NCBI RefSeq assembly: GCF_000264905.1
Contig: NW_006763140.1
Coordinates: forward strand, 1,560,702-1,624,701
DNA: 64,000 nt
Direction: 5' to 3'
Source: Stereum hirsutum FP-91666 SS1
Taxonomy: Eukaryota; Basidiomycota; Agaricomycetes; Russulales; Stereaceae
Each line of letters starts with the position of its first letter. The stretch's first letter is position 1. Positions 11,435 to 23,502 of the stretch are shown one piece after another. The position numbers and the translations under genes are program-made. Below the pieces are notes generated by a model. That model saw only the letters and a list, made by a program, of their open reading frames with translations. It ran no database searches and was not told the DNA's origin.

Positions 11435-12001
11435 TGTACTTTGTCTTCTCCTTCGTCCCCTTGCGGACGCACTTCTATCTGAGCTTCATATCTTGTGGAC
11501 CACAATGCAACGTGCGGTTCTGGTGGGATGAGGGTCGGTGGTTCGTCTTGTCTGCGACTTGTTTTGCTCACGCTCATTCTTCTTGGACATTCGTTAGGAG
11601 GGACTCTCAGTCTCGGGAGCCGGACTTCATCGTTTCATCTGTGGACTAGCTTTTGCGACTCTTTTCCGTATTTGTAACTTACATTCCTTTCATTTTGGAT
11701 TTGTTGTATCCTTATCACCATTCGTCTCTTCTCGCGGTTTTTCCTGGAGTGCTGCAAGAGTCTGCACAGACTTGGGTTCGACAGACTTCGGGTTCGACAC
11801 AAGGCTTGGAGTGCCTGGTGGGACTGCAACCGAGGGAGAGAGGTCTACCGACATCAACGGATCCCGATGACCTCATGCATGAGCGTGATCACGTGTGGAC
11901 GTCGGGCAAGTATAAAGAGGCTTAAGTTGTCGTCGCTTCCATCTCCATCTCCACCTCCATCACTCATCCATCAATCTACATTCCAACCACTCAATACCCA
12001 A
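11435..12001. other. Intergenic: TPT 3' flank and peroxiredoxin promoter
   Basis: No coding pattern. The right part holds the peroxiredoxin promoter, listed separately. Confidence 0.4.
11890..11917 (+). promoter_or_regulatory. CACGTG box and TATA box of the peroxiredoxin gene
   Basis: CACGTG palindrome at 11890-11895 and TATAAAG at 11911-11917, about 85-110 bp before the ATG at 12002. CACGTG is a bHLH (Cbf1/Pho4-type) site in fungi; which factor uses it here is unknown. Confidence 0.5.
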
Positions 12002-12883
12002 ATGGCTTCCATTATCACCTCCGCTGCCAAATCTGCCCACGCAGCGGCCGCCACTCTCCTCGAGAAGGCTCAGGCTAAGCCGGGAGACAAGATCCCAATT
12101 ACAGTCACAGTTAAGGAGCAGAGTCCTGCTGAGACCACCACCCTCGATCTCACGGGCAGGAACATTCTTGTTTGTCCTTCTCATACATGGCTACTCGATC
12201 TTTGTCGTTGACTATGTGGATGTATGCGTTCTAGGCGTTCGTCCCTGGAGCGTTCACACCTCCTTGCAGCTCGGAGGTACCAGGATATATCGACAACTAT
12301 GAAGCCTTCAAGGCCAAGGGTGTCAAGAACATCTACATCATCGCTGTGAATGACGCTTTCGTCATGAAGTGAGTCTTCACCGCATCATTACCCGTCCCTT
12401 TCACCCAACCGTTATGTCGGGACATCACTTCTCACCATCCTACGCCGACTCCTTGTCTGTGAACATTCTCTCACGTCTTGTGCGATTTCTTCTAGTGCTT
12501 GGAAAGCGAAGCTCGCGCCGAACGGTACCGGTAAGTCCCGAGAACCGTCGCCCATATGTTTATGTTGTACTTAGAGAATGATACTGACTACTCTATCGGG
12601 TGGCTCTCTACAGAGGTGCGGTTCATTGGCGATGACCAGTGCGCTTTGGCATCCCAGCTTGGCCTCGTTCATGATTTCACTGAGCTTTTCGGCGCGCCTC
12701 GGGCTAAGGTTAGTGGCAATTTGTTAGCCTGTCTCGTACACTTTGAACACTGACTTGAATGCTTCGGTATGTTAGCGGGCTGTCATTGTTGCCGAAGACG
12801 ATGTGGTATCTTCCATCACTGTCGAAGACGACTCCACGCAGGTCACCAGCACGGCTGCTGACAAGATTCTTCCTCTGTTGTAA
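12002..12883 (+). CDS. Peroxiredoxin, PRX5/Ahp1 type
   Basis: Thiol peroxidase that reduces hydrogen and alkyl peroxides. Five exons, 12002-12169, 12235-12368, 12496-12530, 12614-12708, 12776-12883, give 179 aa, the usual size. The active-site motif PGAFTPPCS puts the peroxidatic cysteine at C67. The family blocks VPGYIDNYEAFKAKGV, NDAFVMNAWK and FIGDDQCALA follow; the C in DDQCALA could be the second thiol. There is a modest Ala-rich N-terminus (MASIITSAAKSAHAAAATLL) that could be a weak mitochondrial signal or simply variable; cytosolic or mitochondrial location is open. Confidence 0.93.
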
Positions 12884-13301
12884 TTTGTTTCTTGAGGGAG
12901 GCGAGCGAACGAGCGAGGATGTAATTGTTTGGCGTTGTAGTTTCATGTAGAAGCAGTCCAATTGTATGTATACCCGGCGGGTATGTAGAAAGTGAATGCA
13001 GCTTGTAAACATAATTTTGAAACCTTGCTGTGCACTTGCCATGGTGGGCTTGCTTTGGGCCACATTGTCCACCTAACGCCAGCGCCACCCGAAAGAAGCG
13101 CGACTTGGTTGTGAACGGCATCGGTTTGCGAACTGTTCGCAACCCACCCAACCTTCACTCACCTGTGTTGGTGATAAAACCCGATTTTGGACACAACGAC
13201 AGCCATTATTCTCGCTGAACGTCACACTAGCCAATTGGTTCATCTTTTTCGTCCATTCTAAGACCAATTGTACAGCCTTCACGAAAACCTTATACGGAGC
13301 T
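12884..13301. other. Intergenic: peroxiredoxin 3' flank and MID1 promoter
   Basis: No gene seen. Confidence 0.4.
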
Positions 13302-14936
13302 ATGGGGAGAGGAATGTTACCTGAACCCGTCTGGCTTCTCCTCTTATGTCTTGCTTTTCCACTACCACAAGCAAGAGCTCAATCGTCCTCCATAAGACTG
13401 AACACGCCAATATCCCTCGGGGCCGCTAACCTTACATCCTCAAACCCTACCACATTCACACTCCCCAGTCCTTCCGCGTCGTCCTTCCTGTCCGTCTCCG
13501 TCGCACTATGCTCCAATTCGACTACTATTCCGCAATTCTGGGTGTCCAATAGCAGTGATAATACGTCGCCTGGACCGAGTGGCGGGACAGACGTGTACCA
13601 GCTGTCGACAGACGACATCGGGATGGCGAACATGACTCTGTCCGTGCAAGATGGCAATAAAGTCACGTTGGCCATTTGGGGAGCCAGTTCAGACGACAGT
13701 ATAGAGATAGGTGCCTCAGATCAAGGTGCGTTGTGCGTTTGATATGGTGTATGTGGTCCGTCCTCATAGTTGAAAGTGTACAGGAGACCCAGTGCATGAG
13801 TACTTCACGGAACTTCCCTTCCTCGGTGACACGTCTGCCAACCAGGCAATCCTTTATTCATATCCGTTTGACCCACCGAATGTTGACCAGCCGTCGTACC
13901 CGAACTACACCCTCCCCGACGCCAATACGACATTCCCTACCGCCCCATCCTCACGTTCACTCAGCAACTTTTCTCTCGTCTTCGCACGCACTGCAAAGGC
14001 TAATCTCACGAAATTACCGCAGACGGGATGTGCACTTCGGAACGTGACAAATTCGGGGCAGATCATCGAGCAACAGTTATGGTTGAGGGACTCGGATGGT
14101 TGGAGGTCGGAGTGGTTACTTGGGGGTTTGACGCCGGGGACAAATTATACGGCATACACGATTGAGAATGGCACGAAGGTCAGTGGACCTATATATCTCA
14201 CTACGAAGACCGGTATGTGTTCTCTGCAAACTACAATCGACGCCTAAAACACTATATTAACCATGATACCCCACAACTTCTAGCGACCTTTCCATGTCCC
14301 CTCGTCCACTCTCTACCATACTGCCCGTCGGTCTCATACGCTGTCCCTCTCCCCTTCCCAGAATTTCCCGCCCAGGTTCACGACTCGACGACTTTGCCGA
14401 CATCTTTGACCGACCCCCTTCTCGGATACCTCACCAACTTCACAACATCCCTCCTCACCTTCGCTTGCGGTCGAGACCTCTACTCTCCCATCCAATCATG
14501 TGCAGGCTGCCAAGTGGCCTACCGAAAATGGCTCTGTACGATCTCCTTGCCTCGCTGTGGCGAATACCCTCCGTCCTCGTCCTCGACCACCACAACGTCC
14601 TCCACGAGCGTTGCTACAAACTCCAACGGCGTCTCAATTGCGACCACTACAACACCTGCGCTTGTCGTACAGACTGCAGGTGTCTCGGCGAGGAACGAGA
14701 ACTTGCCGCCGTTTAGCGCGAATTATACGGCGCTGTTACCATGCATCGAAACGTGTACCGCGACGGACCGGGCATGTCCGAATTTCCTAGGGTTCAAGTG
14801 TCCTTCGACTTCATTCAATGCGAATTCCAGTTATGGGGTGGGCTATATCGATGCTACACTAGGAGAATACGAGGGCGGTGGATTACCGGGGGTGGCGCAG
14901 GATAAGTGGGGGAATGTGTATTGTAACGGGAGTTGA
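13302..14936 (+). CDS. MID1: Mid1 stretch-activated calcium channel regulatory subunit
   Basis: Accessory subunit of the plasma-membrane Cch1-Mid1 Ca2+ channel. Three exons, 13302-13725, 13784-14212, 14284-14936, give 501 aa. It has a signal peptide (LLLLCLAFPLPQARA), an extracellular part with many N-glycosylation sites (NLT, NST, NSS, NMT, NYT, NTT, NFS, NLT), and the Cys-rich C-terminal half typical of Mid1: HSLPYCPSVSYAVPLP, TFACGRDLYSPIQSCAGCQ, YRKWLCTISLPRC, then CIETCTATDRACPNFLGFKC. A low-complexity Thr/Ser stretch separates the cysteine groups. The stop follows NVYCNGS. Confidence 0.92.
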
Positions 14937-15759
14937 GCAGGTATGATGCGAGTCAGTCTTAGATGTATGAGCTGTGATTGTGTGGGGAAGAGACAGGGTG
15001 TATTTTTCGGCTATATATGGAAGGACTCGTTGCTTTCACTATCTCGGATTCTTGGGTTTTTATGCGGTAGGAATTTCATGCGTACAGTGTCAGTTGACTT
15101 CAATCAATTTGTTGACGAAAATGCTGACACTATTCCGCGTTACACATGTAGTGAAATACTGTTCAAAACTTGTCTAGGCAGTCACTAGATTTCTAAAGAG
15201 TGCACGCGACATCCGGCTTTCGTTACTTACAACTACCCTCTCGGTCGGGTCACTTGAGCGGAATGACGTCTCTACCTCAGATTGCACCCTACTCTCCTCA
15301 CACTTGACCTATATGAAGCTATGAATGTCCTCAAAAGGGGTACCGCTTATTCTTTCTTCTGGACAGATATTTCATCCATCCCCTCATGAGAACGGCCAGC
15401 ACTTCTCCAGACTGCCACAAGCGGATGAACTTCGGAGTAATCTAGGCAGCATTTCCCGTCTACGCCACCCTCCGTGTCGTTCTTGGTCCTCCGGCCCTCC
15501 GGACCGTTACTTTCGTGCATCTAAAGACAAACGAGGTCTCCTATTAGTCCTGAGTCGTACCCCATGACGGCCGGATGCAACGGGTCTTGACCTCGACGGA
15601 CTCTTAGAGTGCAAATATAAGGCGGGCTTGGACAGAGTATGGATCGCTAACGTCCACCCTCTTCGCTTGGGGGTCCTCATCGATTCAGAACCATACCAGA
15701 CTGGAACTTGGACATACTTTTTTGATTATTCCTTTTACCTCAGTGCTCATATTCTCGAC
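14937..15759. other. Intergenic: MID1 3' flank and GH5 promoter
   Basis: No convincing gene. An AT-rich element AAATATAAG at about 15613-15620 could serve as TATA box for the downstream GH5 gene. Confidence 0.4.
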
Positions 15760-17563
15760 ATGTCTTTCCTGAAGATCTCTGGAACCAAGATCGTGGACAA
15801 GGATGGGAAGGAGGTCATCCTGCGCGGAGCGGGATTAGGTGGATGGATGAAGTACGTTCTCCCTATTACAGCGTCTTGTAATCCAACGTGCTGATCAACA
15901 TATGGTGTCACGACAATGAAACAGCATGGAGAATTTCATCTCAGGTGAGTCGTCATTTTATTTCTCTGCTTTTAACGTCCATTGAGCTGATACTCTACGT
16001 CTGCGCAGGCTATCCCGGATGCGAATTCCAGATCCGCGAAGCACTCGCTGAGGTAGTGGGAGCGAAGAAGTCAGAGTTATTCTTCGACAAGGTAAGCATC
16101 CAGGTGACACTCATCGATTGTTTTGGCTAATGTCAATGATTACGGTCCAAAGTTCTTGGAGTACTTCTTCCAGGATGACGATGCTAAGTCCTTCAAGAGC
16201 TTGGGTCTGAACTGCATCCGTCTTCCTTTCAACTACCGTCACTTCGAAGGCATGCTCCTTTCTCGGTCCTTCCACGTATCATCACTAACATAGCACTCGT
16301 ACGCTCTATAGACGACATGAACCCTCGCGTACTCAAACCCGAAGGCTTTAAGCACCTCGACCGCGTCATCGATATCTGCGCCAAACACGGAATTTACACA
16401 GTCCTCGACCTGCACACCTGCCCCGGTGGCCAGAATACCGATTGGCACTCCGACGCCGGCACACACATCGCCAACTTCTGGGTGCACAAGGACTTCCAAG
16501 ACCGGACGATCTGGCTCTGGGAGGAGCTCGCGAAGCACTACGTCGGCAATCCTTGGATCGCGGCCTACAACCCTATGAACGAACCGACCGACCCGACGCA
16601 TACGCGGCTGATCGACTTCTATCATAGGATATACAAGGCTATTAGGGCAATCGACGCGGACCATGCAATCTATTTCGATGGGAACACCTTCGCGTCGGAT
16701 TTCAGCCACTTTGGAGACTCATACAAGAGCTGGGAGAATGTGGGGTATGCGATCCATGATTATTCGCTGTTCGGATTCCCTGCGAGTCCAGAGGAGTACG
16801 TGAGCAGCGATGTACAGAGGACGAGGCTGAGGAGGAGTTATGAGAAAAAGAGGCAGTGGATGGACGAGCATGGGCTTTGCGTGTGGAATGGAGAGTGGGG
16901 TCCGGTTTATGCGAGGACGCAGTATGAGGGTGCGAAGACGGATGCGATCAATGCGGAGAGGCTGCAAGTCTTGAAGGACCAACTTGCGATCTACAATAAG
17001 GTAAGCTCCGCTGATCTCAAAACAGGGATCGCGCAATAGCTAATCTGTTCGCAGGATCGTTTGAGCTGGTCAATCTGGCTATGGAAGGATATCGGGTTCC
17101 AGGTAAGATGTCTTGCTGTTGCAATACCTGGCCTAGATACTCAGCAAACTATTGTTTATAGGGCATGGTTCATGTATCGCTGAAGACCCCTTACATGACC
17201 CTTTTCAAGGACTTCCTCGCCAAGAAGCACCGTCTCGCCGTCGACGCTTGGGGCACAGATACGAGCGCCGTTCAGCACATCTACCAGCCGCTCATCGACC
17301 ACATCAAACAAGAGATCCCAGAGGAGAACCAGAAGCTCTACCCCTTCCCAGTCTGGAAGATGAGCGACCGTGTTGGACGTCTGGCGCGCATCATTCTGGT
17401 CTCCGAATTCTTGGTCAAGGAATGGGCAGAACACTTTAGGGGAAAGAGCGAGGAGGATATCGTTGAGATTGCGAAGAGTTTCGCGTTTGAGAATTGTGAG
17501 CAGAGGGATTCGTTGAACAGGGTCTTGTCCGATAATGCAACGCTGGTGAAGGAGACGGACTGA
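15760..17563 (+). CDS. Glycoside hydrolase family 5 protein (exoglucanase-like, no signal peptide)
   Basis: Retaining beta-glycosidase. Seven exons, 15760-15851, 15925-15944, 16009-16091, 16153-16249, 16312-17000, 17055-17102, 17162-17563, give 476 aa. GH5 features: [10 protein letters not shown] and GYPGCEFQ near the start, [35 protein letters not shown], acid/base Glu188 in NPMNEP, and nucleophile Glu292 in WNGEWGPV. There is no signal peptide, so it is probably intracellular. A fungal sterol-glucoside or exo-1,3-glucan role is possible but cannot be fixed from sequence. The second exon is only 20 nt. The intron 16250-16311 starts with GC instead of GT; the family sequence NYRHFEDDMNP across the junction requires this. 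The start is the ATG giving [19 protein letters not shown]; the upstream in-frame codons look non-coding. Confidence 0.9.
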
Positions 17564-18122
17564 AGAGGGCTCGGCTGAGAGGAATAGGTAGGTAGAATAG
17601 GTACGAGCATCCTCATGTATTCAATTGTACTTTTCATGGCTTGCGACTCCGTATAAGTTATCTGTATCCATCAAGCACCACGTTTCCGCGCCGCGTCTAA
17701 GCTTGTCTCACACAAGCCTCGTGTTTGCTGTCGTGACCCTCCGCCTTGTTTTTGTTCGCAACGAACACTCCTTATGGCATCTTCAATTGTTCTCGGCTAC
17801 AACGGAACGAGTGCTTCATTTGTGTAAGCCCCACTTTCTCCTAATCACCCGCCTAGCCAGCCTGTCTACGCCGTGGCTATAGCCCATTCCTCATTCCCGA
17901 TGCTATGCTGTCCAGACGACCTGACTCCTGCGCATCTGTCTACGCAGGACACTCGGCACAGTATACGCTTTGAACGTGTGAGTCATCTAAACCACGCGAA
18001 TACGACGCGTCATCAACACGAGGCAAAGTTCGCTGGGGATATAAGAAGGTTCGTTTTTGTACAAGTTGCAAAAGGTTTGACCATCCCGTCCTATCCTTCG
18101 TATCGTCCGCCCTCTCTCCGCC
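17564..18122. other. Intergenic between GH5 and the next predicted gene
   Basis: No gene recognised. Confidence 0.35.
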
Positions 18123-18949
18123 ATGGATTCGTCTTCTCGCAGACGTGCAGAATCGTCCCCTGCGTACCCTGCGCACGGACCCGCAAATCTTACTCGGGTA
18201 AGCCTTACCTCGCCACAGTCCTTGCTAGACCTGATAATTGCGTCGCAGCACAAACGAGTTGGCTCTCCGCCAAAAGCTGGACCATCTCGGGTGACCTACA
18301 CAACTATTCGCGAGAGCTCTCCACCTCGACATGAGCGACAGATCCATGGGTCATTTTCTGGCGCTGGGACTGGCGCTGGGCCACACCCATCGGTCAGACA
18401 TGCCACGCCATACCACTCACCAGCAAATACCAAGCAGGGCTCGCAGCTCTCGCATAGGCCAACGCCCATGTTCAGACAGTTCTCCAGGTTCAGAGAGGAT
18501 GTTGATAAAGACGTCGTGAGTGAAGCCTTCTGCGAAGGGATATACTAGTAACGATTGCTGAATCCTGGACATCATAGCAATACCCAGAAAGCGTCGTGCA
18601 GACGCCGGATCCACCGCCTCCACAACCACCTTCACGAAAGGCGAAATTCAGGTTCAGAAGACCGAGCCTACCGCCCTCGCCAACTTCGCCTACGCGGGAA
18701 GCGCCGCCACTCATTGTAGCTGTGGACAAGAAACCAGAGCCAGGTCCATCATCACCAACACGCAAGCTGCAGAAGCCAAAGCCGAGCCCGACAATCAGTG
18801 ATACAGAGCGCAGGGACTGGTTGCGTTTGAACGAGACTATTCAGAGGCGACTGAGTGAGGAGGCAAAGATGGAGTCTGCGCCAGTATCACCACCGCCGAC
18901 GTTGAGAAGTCCTCAGCGGACAAAGCCCGAGGTTATATTGAGTAGGTGA
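18123..18949 (+). CDS. Predicted Ser/Pro-rich protein, unknown; 3' end unresolved
   Basis: Not recognised. Exons 18123-18515 and 18578-18949 give a disordered Ser/Pro/Arg-rich chain (MDSSSRRRAESSPAYPAHGP..., then DPPPPQPPSRKAKFRFRRPS) ending in helix-prone WLRLNETIQRRLSEEAKM. The frame stops at 18949, but a donor (AG|GTGACT, at 18946) allows continuation. A helical, charged frame at 19007-19144 (EMKVGALERALVLA, then EMIRNMVTAQFRRQEEARDA) looks coding but has one TAG inside. The gene may run on to 22228 as one unit with the next entry. No signal peptide, no membrane segment. Confidence 0.5.
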
Positions 18950-19656
18950 CTAGCATGGGGTATAGAGAAAATAAAAATGATTGGGAGACAACGGCGTACT
19001 GTGCAGCGATGTGGTTGAGATGAAAGTTGGAGCCTTAGAACGAGCTCTTGTACTGGCATAGGTGGTAGACCGGTCCGGCCGGGGAGAAATGATACGAAAT
19101 ATGGTGACCGCCCAATTTCGAAGGCAGGAAGAGGCCCGGGACGCGTAAAGGCCGCTGTCGAAATGGGCCGATATGATCAAATTTTCTATGAATTTCGGAT
19201 GTCCTCCAGACTGCCGAGCGTTCCTAAGGGCCTCGAGCCTGGTGTCATGCCCAGTGAACTGAACATCCTCGCATATGTTTCTGCCTCTGGCCGTCCTCTT
19301 CTCTCTCCCTTCCTAGCACCCTCTGCACAACAGTGGCCGACAGTCAGACAGATCCAGACGGTACTGCACACTCTACTGCCTCTCGTCACCTGAGAGTCCC
19401 GCGTCTTTCTGAAACAGCTGAGGGAGAAGCTGCTGAAATCAAGACCGTTCCGACCTTATCGAGGTGCGTGTTTCTTGCGCGCTCGCTGCATGAGTATATA
19501 GGATTGCTCATTCACATTCGCTTTGTAGCCGCAGTTCGTTCTGGTGACTGACTTTTTTTTGACTCTCGCCACTTGCGGTGAGGTGAGGCGTGGTTGGACG
19601 TCATATAACAGTGCGTGCCTACTAGTAATACGGTCCTGGACTACCCTCATTTCTGC
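18950..19656. other. Probable extra exons of uncertain structure
   Basis: Frames here look partly coding: VVDRSGRGEMIRNMVTAQFR (19063-19122) and TVADSQTDPDGTAHS...AAEIKTVPTLS (about 19330-19462). I could not join them to either neighbour in phase with good splice sites. Confidence 0.3.
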
Positions 19657-22228
19657 ATGGTGCTGTATACATCGGCCCATCCTTCTGTAGCCGACATCCC
19701 TCTCTCCCAACCGACACGTTCTCCTCGACCATCACTCGACAGCTCTGTCCAACAACAGAGCATTCCTGTCAGACCTATTCTCTTCGGCTGGATGTTCGAC
19801 CACAGCGAGACATCGTACTGCTCCCGAAATTCTCGCCACCATCAACGCTCAGTGTCTGAATCAGGAATACGCCCATGTCTCCTCTCAGCCGAGAGTGCAA
19901 GCGCCTTTCGTTCCCAGCATCAGCACAAACCTTACTGTTTTCCTGCGACTGAAGCAGAGGCGGCTACACGGATCCCGCGCATCTGTTACAGACCCGTCTT
20001 ATCCTCTGATGATGATGCTGATCAATCTTACGCCAAGGGGACTGGTTTTTCCGGCCCGCGCCGTAGGACGACGAGACGCAGAGTAGGGAGAATCGCATAT
20101 GTGGAGTCAGGATATCACAGTGAAGGGGAAGTGTGGACGCTACGCCAATTCTTAGAAGTTGAAGAAACCGATGAACGTGTGGCGGAAACTCGACTCGAAC
20201 AGGGGAAGGCTGTTGACCGGGATGATTCTGTCAATACAGATGATGGTACGACAGATGCAGGGCCGGCGCCAATCTCTTCAAAGAGGATGTCGCTGCCTGC
20301 CAGTGCCTTCCGCAGGAGGTCCTTAAAGCCTCCCTCTTCTTCTGTATCCACCACCGCAACACCGTATGTCTGTTTTCCTCCCCCTGATGATAGTCGCTCA
20401 CTTTTACATTTCTGCGAATAGCCCCAAGGACTCACCACGCTTTGCAGGGGCCTCAGCGTTAGAGCTAAGAGTTACACCTCCTTCTATAGGCTCACTCGCC
20501 GAGTTCGAGGACTCCCTACCTCTGAATCGACACGCAAAGTTCAGGTTTTCACAAAACCTCATGTTTCAGCGTGGGCATGGACGTCTGCGGCAGGAAACGA
20601 CGTCTTCCGATATCTCATCTTCGTCGAGCACGGATCTTGCCTCCTCCTCCTCCCCGCAGACCAAGTCAGCTAACATCGACAACGATCCGGACGCGCCGTT
20701 GAGGCCAAGACGGCGTCGAATTTCTTGCAAACCCGTGCGGGTGCGGAGAGTCAGCACGTCAGTCGTCGAGGAGCATGTGCGCTCTGCGCTGCCCAGAACT
20801 CGAACTCAATATGATAAACGGGTTCCTGCCCCTGCCCCTTGCTCGACCCACACTTCATCTCTCTGGATCAATCGCAAATTATCGCGCCCCTACGAATCCC
20901 AACCGACGGAAAACAGTCTGTCGTCGATTCGTCAGCGTTCATGCACACCCACTCCTCCAACCCGCACCCCTTCCACCTCGACTTTGACGTCCTCGCTCTT
21001 CCATCGTCGACATTCTTCCAGAGCCCATAAATCGCTCACAGTGCACGTTATACCCCCTCCGCGCTCTTTAAGCTTGACGCCTACGCCTTCCGGCTCCCAT
21101 TTCGCAACGATCCCTTCACCTTCCCTATCGCCACTATTCTCTGCCATTGACTCCACGTCTTCCTTGTCGTCGGCATCATACTTGTCCGCCGGTCAACTAC
21201 CCCTCGTCTCCGTCACGGAAGGAGAGGATGACGACGCGGATAGGGACACGGAGAAGGCCGCATTGGGTCGGTCGTCCTCTGTGAAGCGGTTCTTCAAGCG
21301 TGCATCTCTCGGGGCCGGCAAAGTACCCAGCTTGTCGTTCTCGGATGGCCCGTCGGCATGGTCATCCCACAATCCGTCTTCGCCCCTTCTTAGCCCAAGC
21401 GCTACACCTACGAGGTCGAGATCGAGGTCAAAACCTCCCGGTCGTCGTGCAAAGGCGGATAATCGGAGTTCGGTCAGTTTGGCTGCGCCCGTCGAGTCCC
21501 CGCTTACTTTAGAGTTGAAGGAGCAGAAAGCGAGGAAGCGGAGGAGTTTGATCTTTTTGAAGGGTGGCAAGAGTGTGACGACGAAAAACGATGATGATTC
21601 TAGTGTCAAGCCGGAGGTGGATGAAGAGGATGGCGATAGACAGGAGAAGGAGGACGTTTCTGATCATATCCTTGCAGGGGGGAGTCCACGATCGACGTAT
21701 TCCTCAGCTAGCTCGACGTTGTTCGCACCTTCACCTATCGATATCAATGCCGATGCCCAGGATAAGACCAAGCCTGTCGTCGCCATCGTAGAAGAGACCA
21801 TCGAATCCGAAACAGAGGCGGAAACAGAAACAGAGGTGCAGCATGAGTCCAAGCCCGCACCGTCACCGTCACCTAGACGCGAGTCGTTCTTGGATATGGG
21901 TATCCACGCGGAAACAGCACGATCTGCGCTCGGGTTGAATGGCATCAGGAGGAGTTTGACGTTGGGGAGAAGACAGCTCACGGGCATGGGGAAGAGGGCG
22001 ACGATTGCCGTTGACGTTGATGTTGGGAAGGGGGTGCTAAGTATGGGTCAGGGGTTGGGTTTGGGTATGGGAGGGTATGGGCAGGATCAGTTTGGAATAG
22101 GGTTCGGGGGTGCGGCTACGGGTTTAGGTGATAAAGGCGGAATGGGGCCGAGGAGGTCTTTCAGTCAGATGTCCAGGATGACTGCAGACGATCAGTCGGT
22201 CTATTCAACCGATGCGGCGGATGATTGA
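19657..22228 (+). CDS. Large Ser/Arg-rich disordered protein, unknown
   Basis: Not recognised. Two exons, 19657-20363 and 20422-22228, give 837 aa from the first usable ATG (MVLYTSAHPSVADIPLSQPT); coding sequence may start earlier upstream. Composition is Ser, Pro, Thr and Arg-rich with acidic runs (EGEDDDADRDTE, DEEDGDRQEKED) and an E-T repeat (EETIESETEAETETEVQ). Near the end there is a possibly folded helix IHAETARSALGLNGIRRSL, then a Gly-rich tail with repeated GLG/GMG units. Many basic-Ser/Pro motifs (RRMS, RRKSLK-like, RSRSKP) suggest a phosphorylated regulatory or scaffold protein, but this is inference only. Confidence 0.7.
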
Positions 22229-23502
22229 GACTGCTGCGAGTGTGAAGGCCGGTGGTAGTCGTGGCCATTCGGACTGAGTTAGAGAGGACTCTAGACTGGA
22301 CTTTGTTTCGGCTGTATCTATTATTGCCTGGAGGCGGCTCTTGCGCGGAGCGCGAGGGGGCGAGAAGAGGCGCACTGTACCTATACGATTACTATTACTG
22401 CTCATTACTTATTTTTGGCTCGGATTGCATACTTATTTGACTGCTAATGTAGAGGAGGAGTCTTTTACACCCTAGCGAACCTCTTTCGATTTTAATGTTT
22501 GAGGTATTCGAATCAGTAGACACATGCATAATTCAATAATTATAATGATGTTGGTCTCGTAATGCGTGATACAGTGCGTTCAATATCGGCTTCCCTACGG
22601 CGCCACCAACCTCCCATAATTACTGCGATAGTCAGTAGGAGTCAGTAGGCCCTTCTCGTGATAGCCCATGCCGTTATATGATGGGTGTATATGCTAGTAA
22701 TTTCGCAGGCCGTTGTCATCTCGGCGGTGGACTGGAGTGGACTGGAGACCCTCTGTGAGATACTTGGTCATAATATTGTCATAATGCGTCCAGATGCTCG
22801 TCACGGTTGGCGCAAATTACGCTATGTTCAGCGGGGATGCGTATCATCGGGCATTGGGCTCTACGCCGATACGATTGCCGGAAAGACAAGAAGAGAGAGA
22901 GAGAAAGACTTACTTTGAGATAAGCCTTGACAAAGAAGGGGAATATGCAGTGTGCGAAGCAGGGACTAAGAGACGGTAGTGGCGGACAGCATGCTTCTTC
23001 TCGATGACCAGCCTCGCAGCGAAAGATGACTACAGTGGCAAAGGGCTGATCGAGCATGACTCGAGAAGGCTATGTCGATATCGTGCACCTACGTCTAGAG
23101 CTCGATACAGTAGCACCAAACGTTTTCTCCTGCCAATGGGGTGGTCTTTGGACAAAGTTTTCATAGTAGCCACTTTCAGTGGATCACATCCGAACCGACC
23201 GTCCGCGGATGAAAGACACTCGTTCCGCTAGAGAGCCACTGGAGCTGAGGCGTGAACAAGGAAAGTGGACAATGATAGCTTCGTGGTCTAGAGCATGGAG
23301 AGACAAAAGAGGGCGTTGGTGCGAGGGCGCAGTAGAGAGGATGATGCAGTGTAAGTGTTGCACAGCTGGAGTGTGGCGCGCAGGCGGGATGAGTGGCGCC
23401 GTCGGTGCTGCGTGACGCCAAGGCGAATTACGTGATGGTGGGCTAGCCGAGTGCGGCAGAGCATAAATAGGGAAGGGCGAACGGAGGGCGGGGACCAAAC
23501 GA
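22229..23502. other. Intergenic: 3' flank and MAM3 promoter
   Basis: No gene recognised. GCATAAATAG at 23461-23470, 35-40 bp before the MAM3 ATG, is TATA-like. GTCAGTAGGA and GTCAGTAGGC lie side by side near 22630-22650 as a short direct repeat. Confidence 0.4.

Noticed and set aside
11770..11800. GGTTCGA words resembling a tRNA B box
   Set aside because: No matching A box, no cloverleaf arms could be drawn.
16239..16709. 156-codon minus-strand ORF in the GH5 gene
   Set aside because: Mirror image of the catalytic exon with strong codon bias; no family signal.
19615..19656. Start of the large Ser-rich protein at 19615
   Set aside because: That codon is GTG, not ATG; the first in-frame ATG is 19657.
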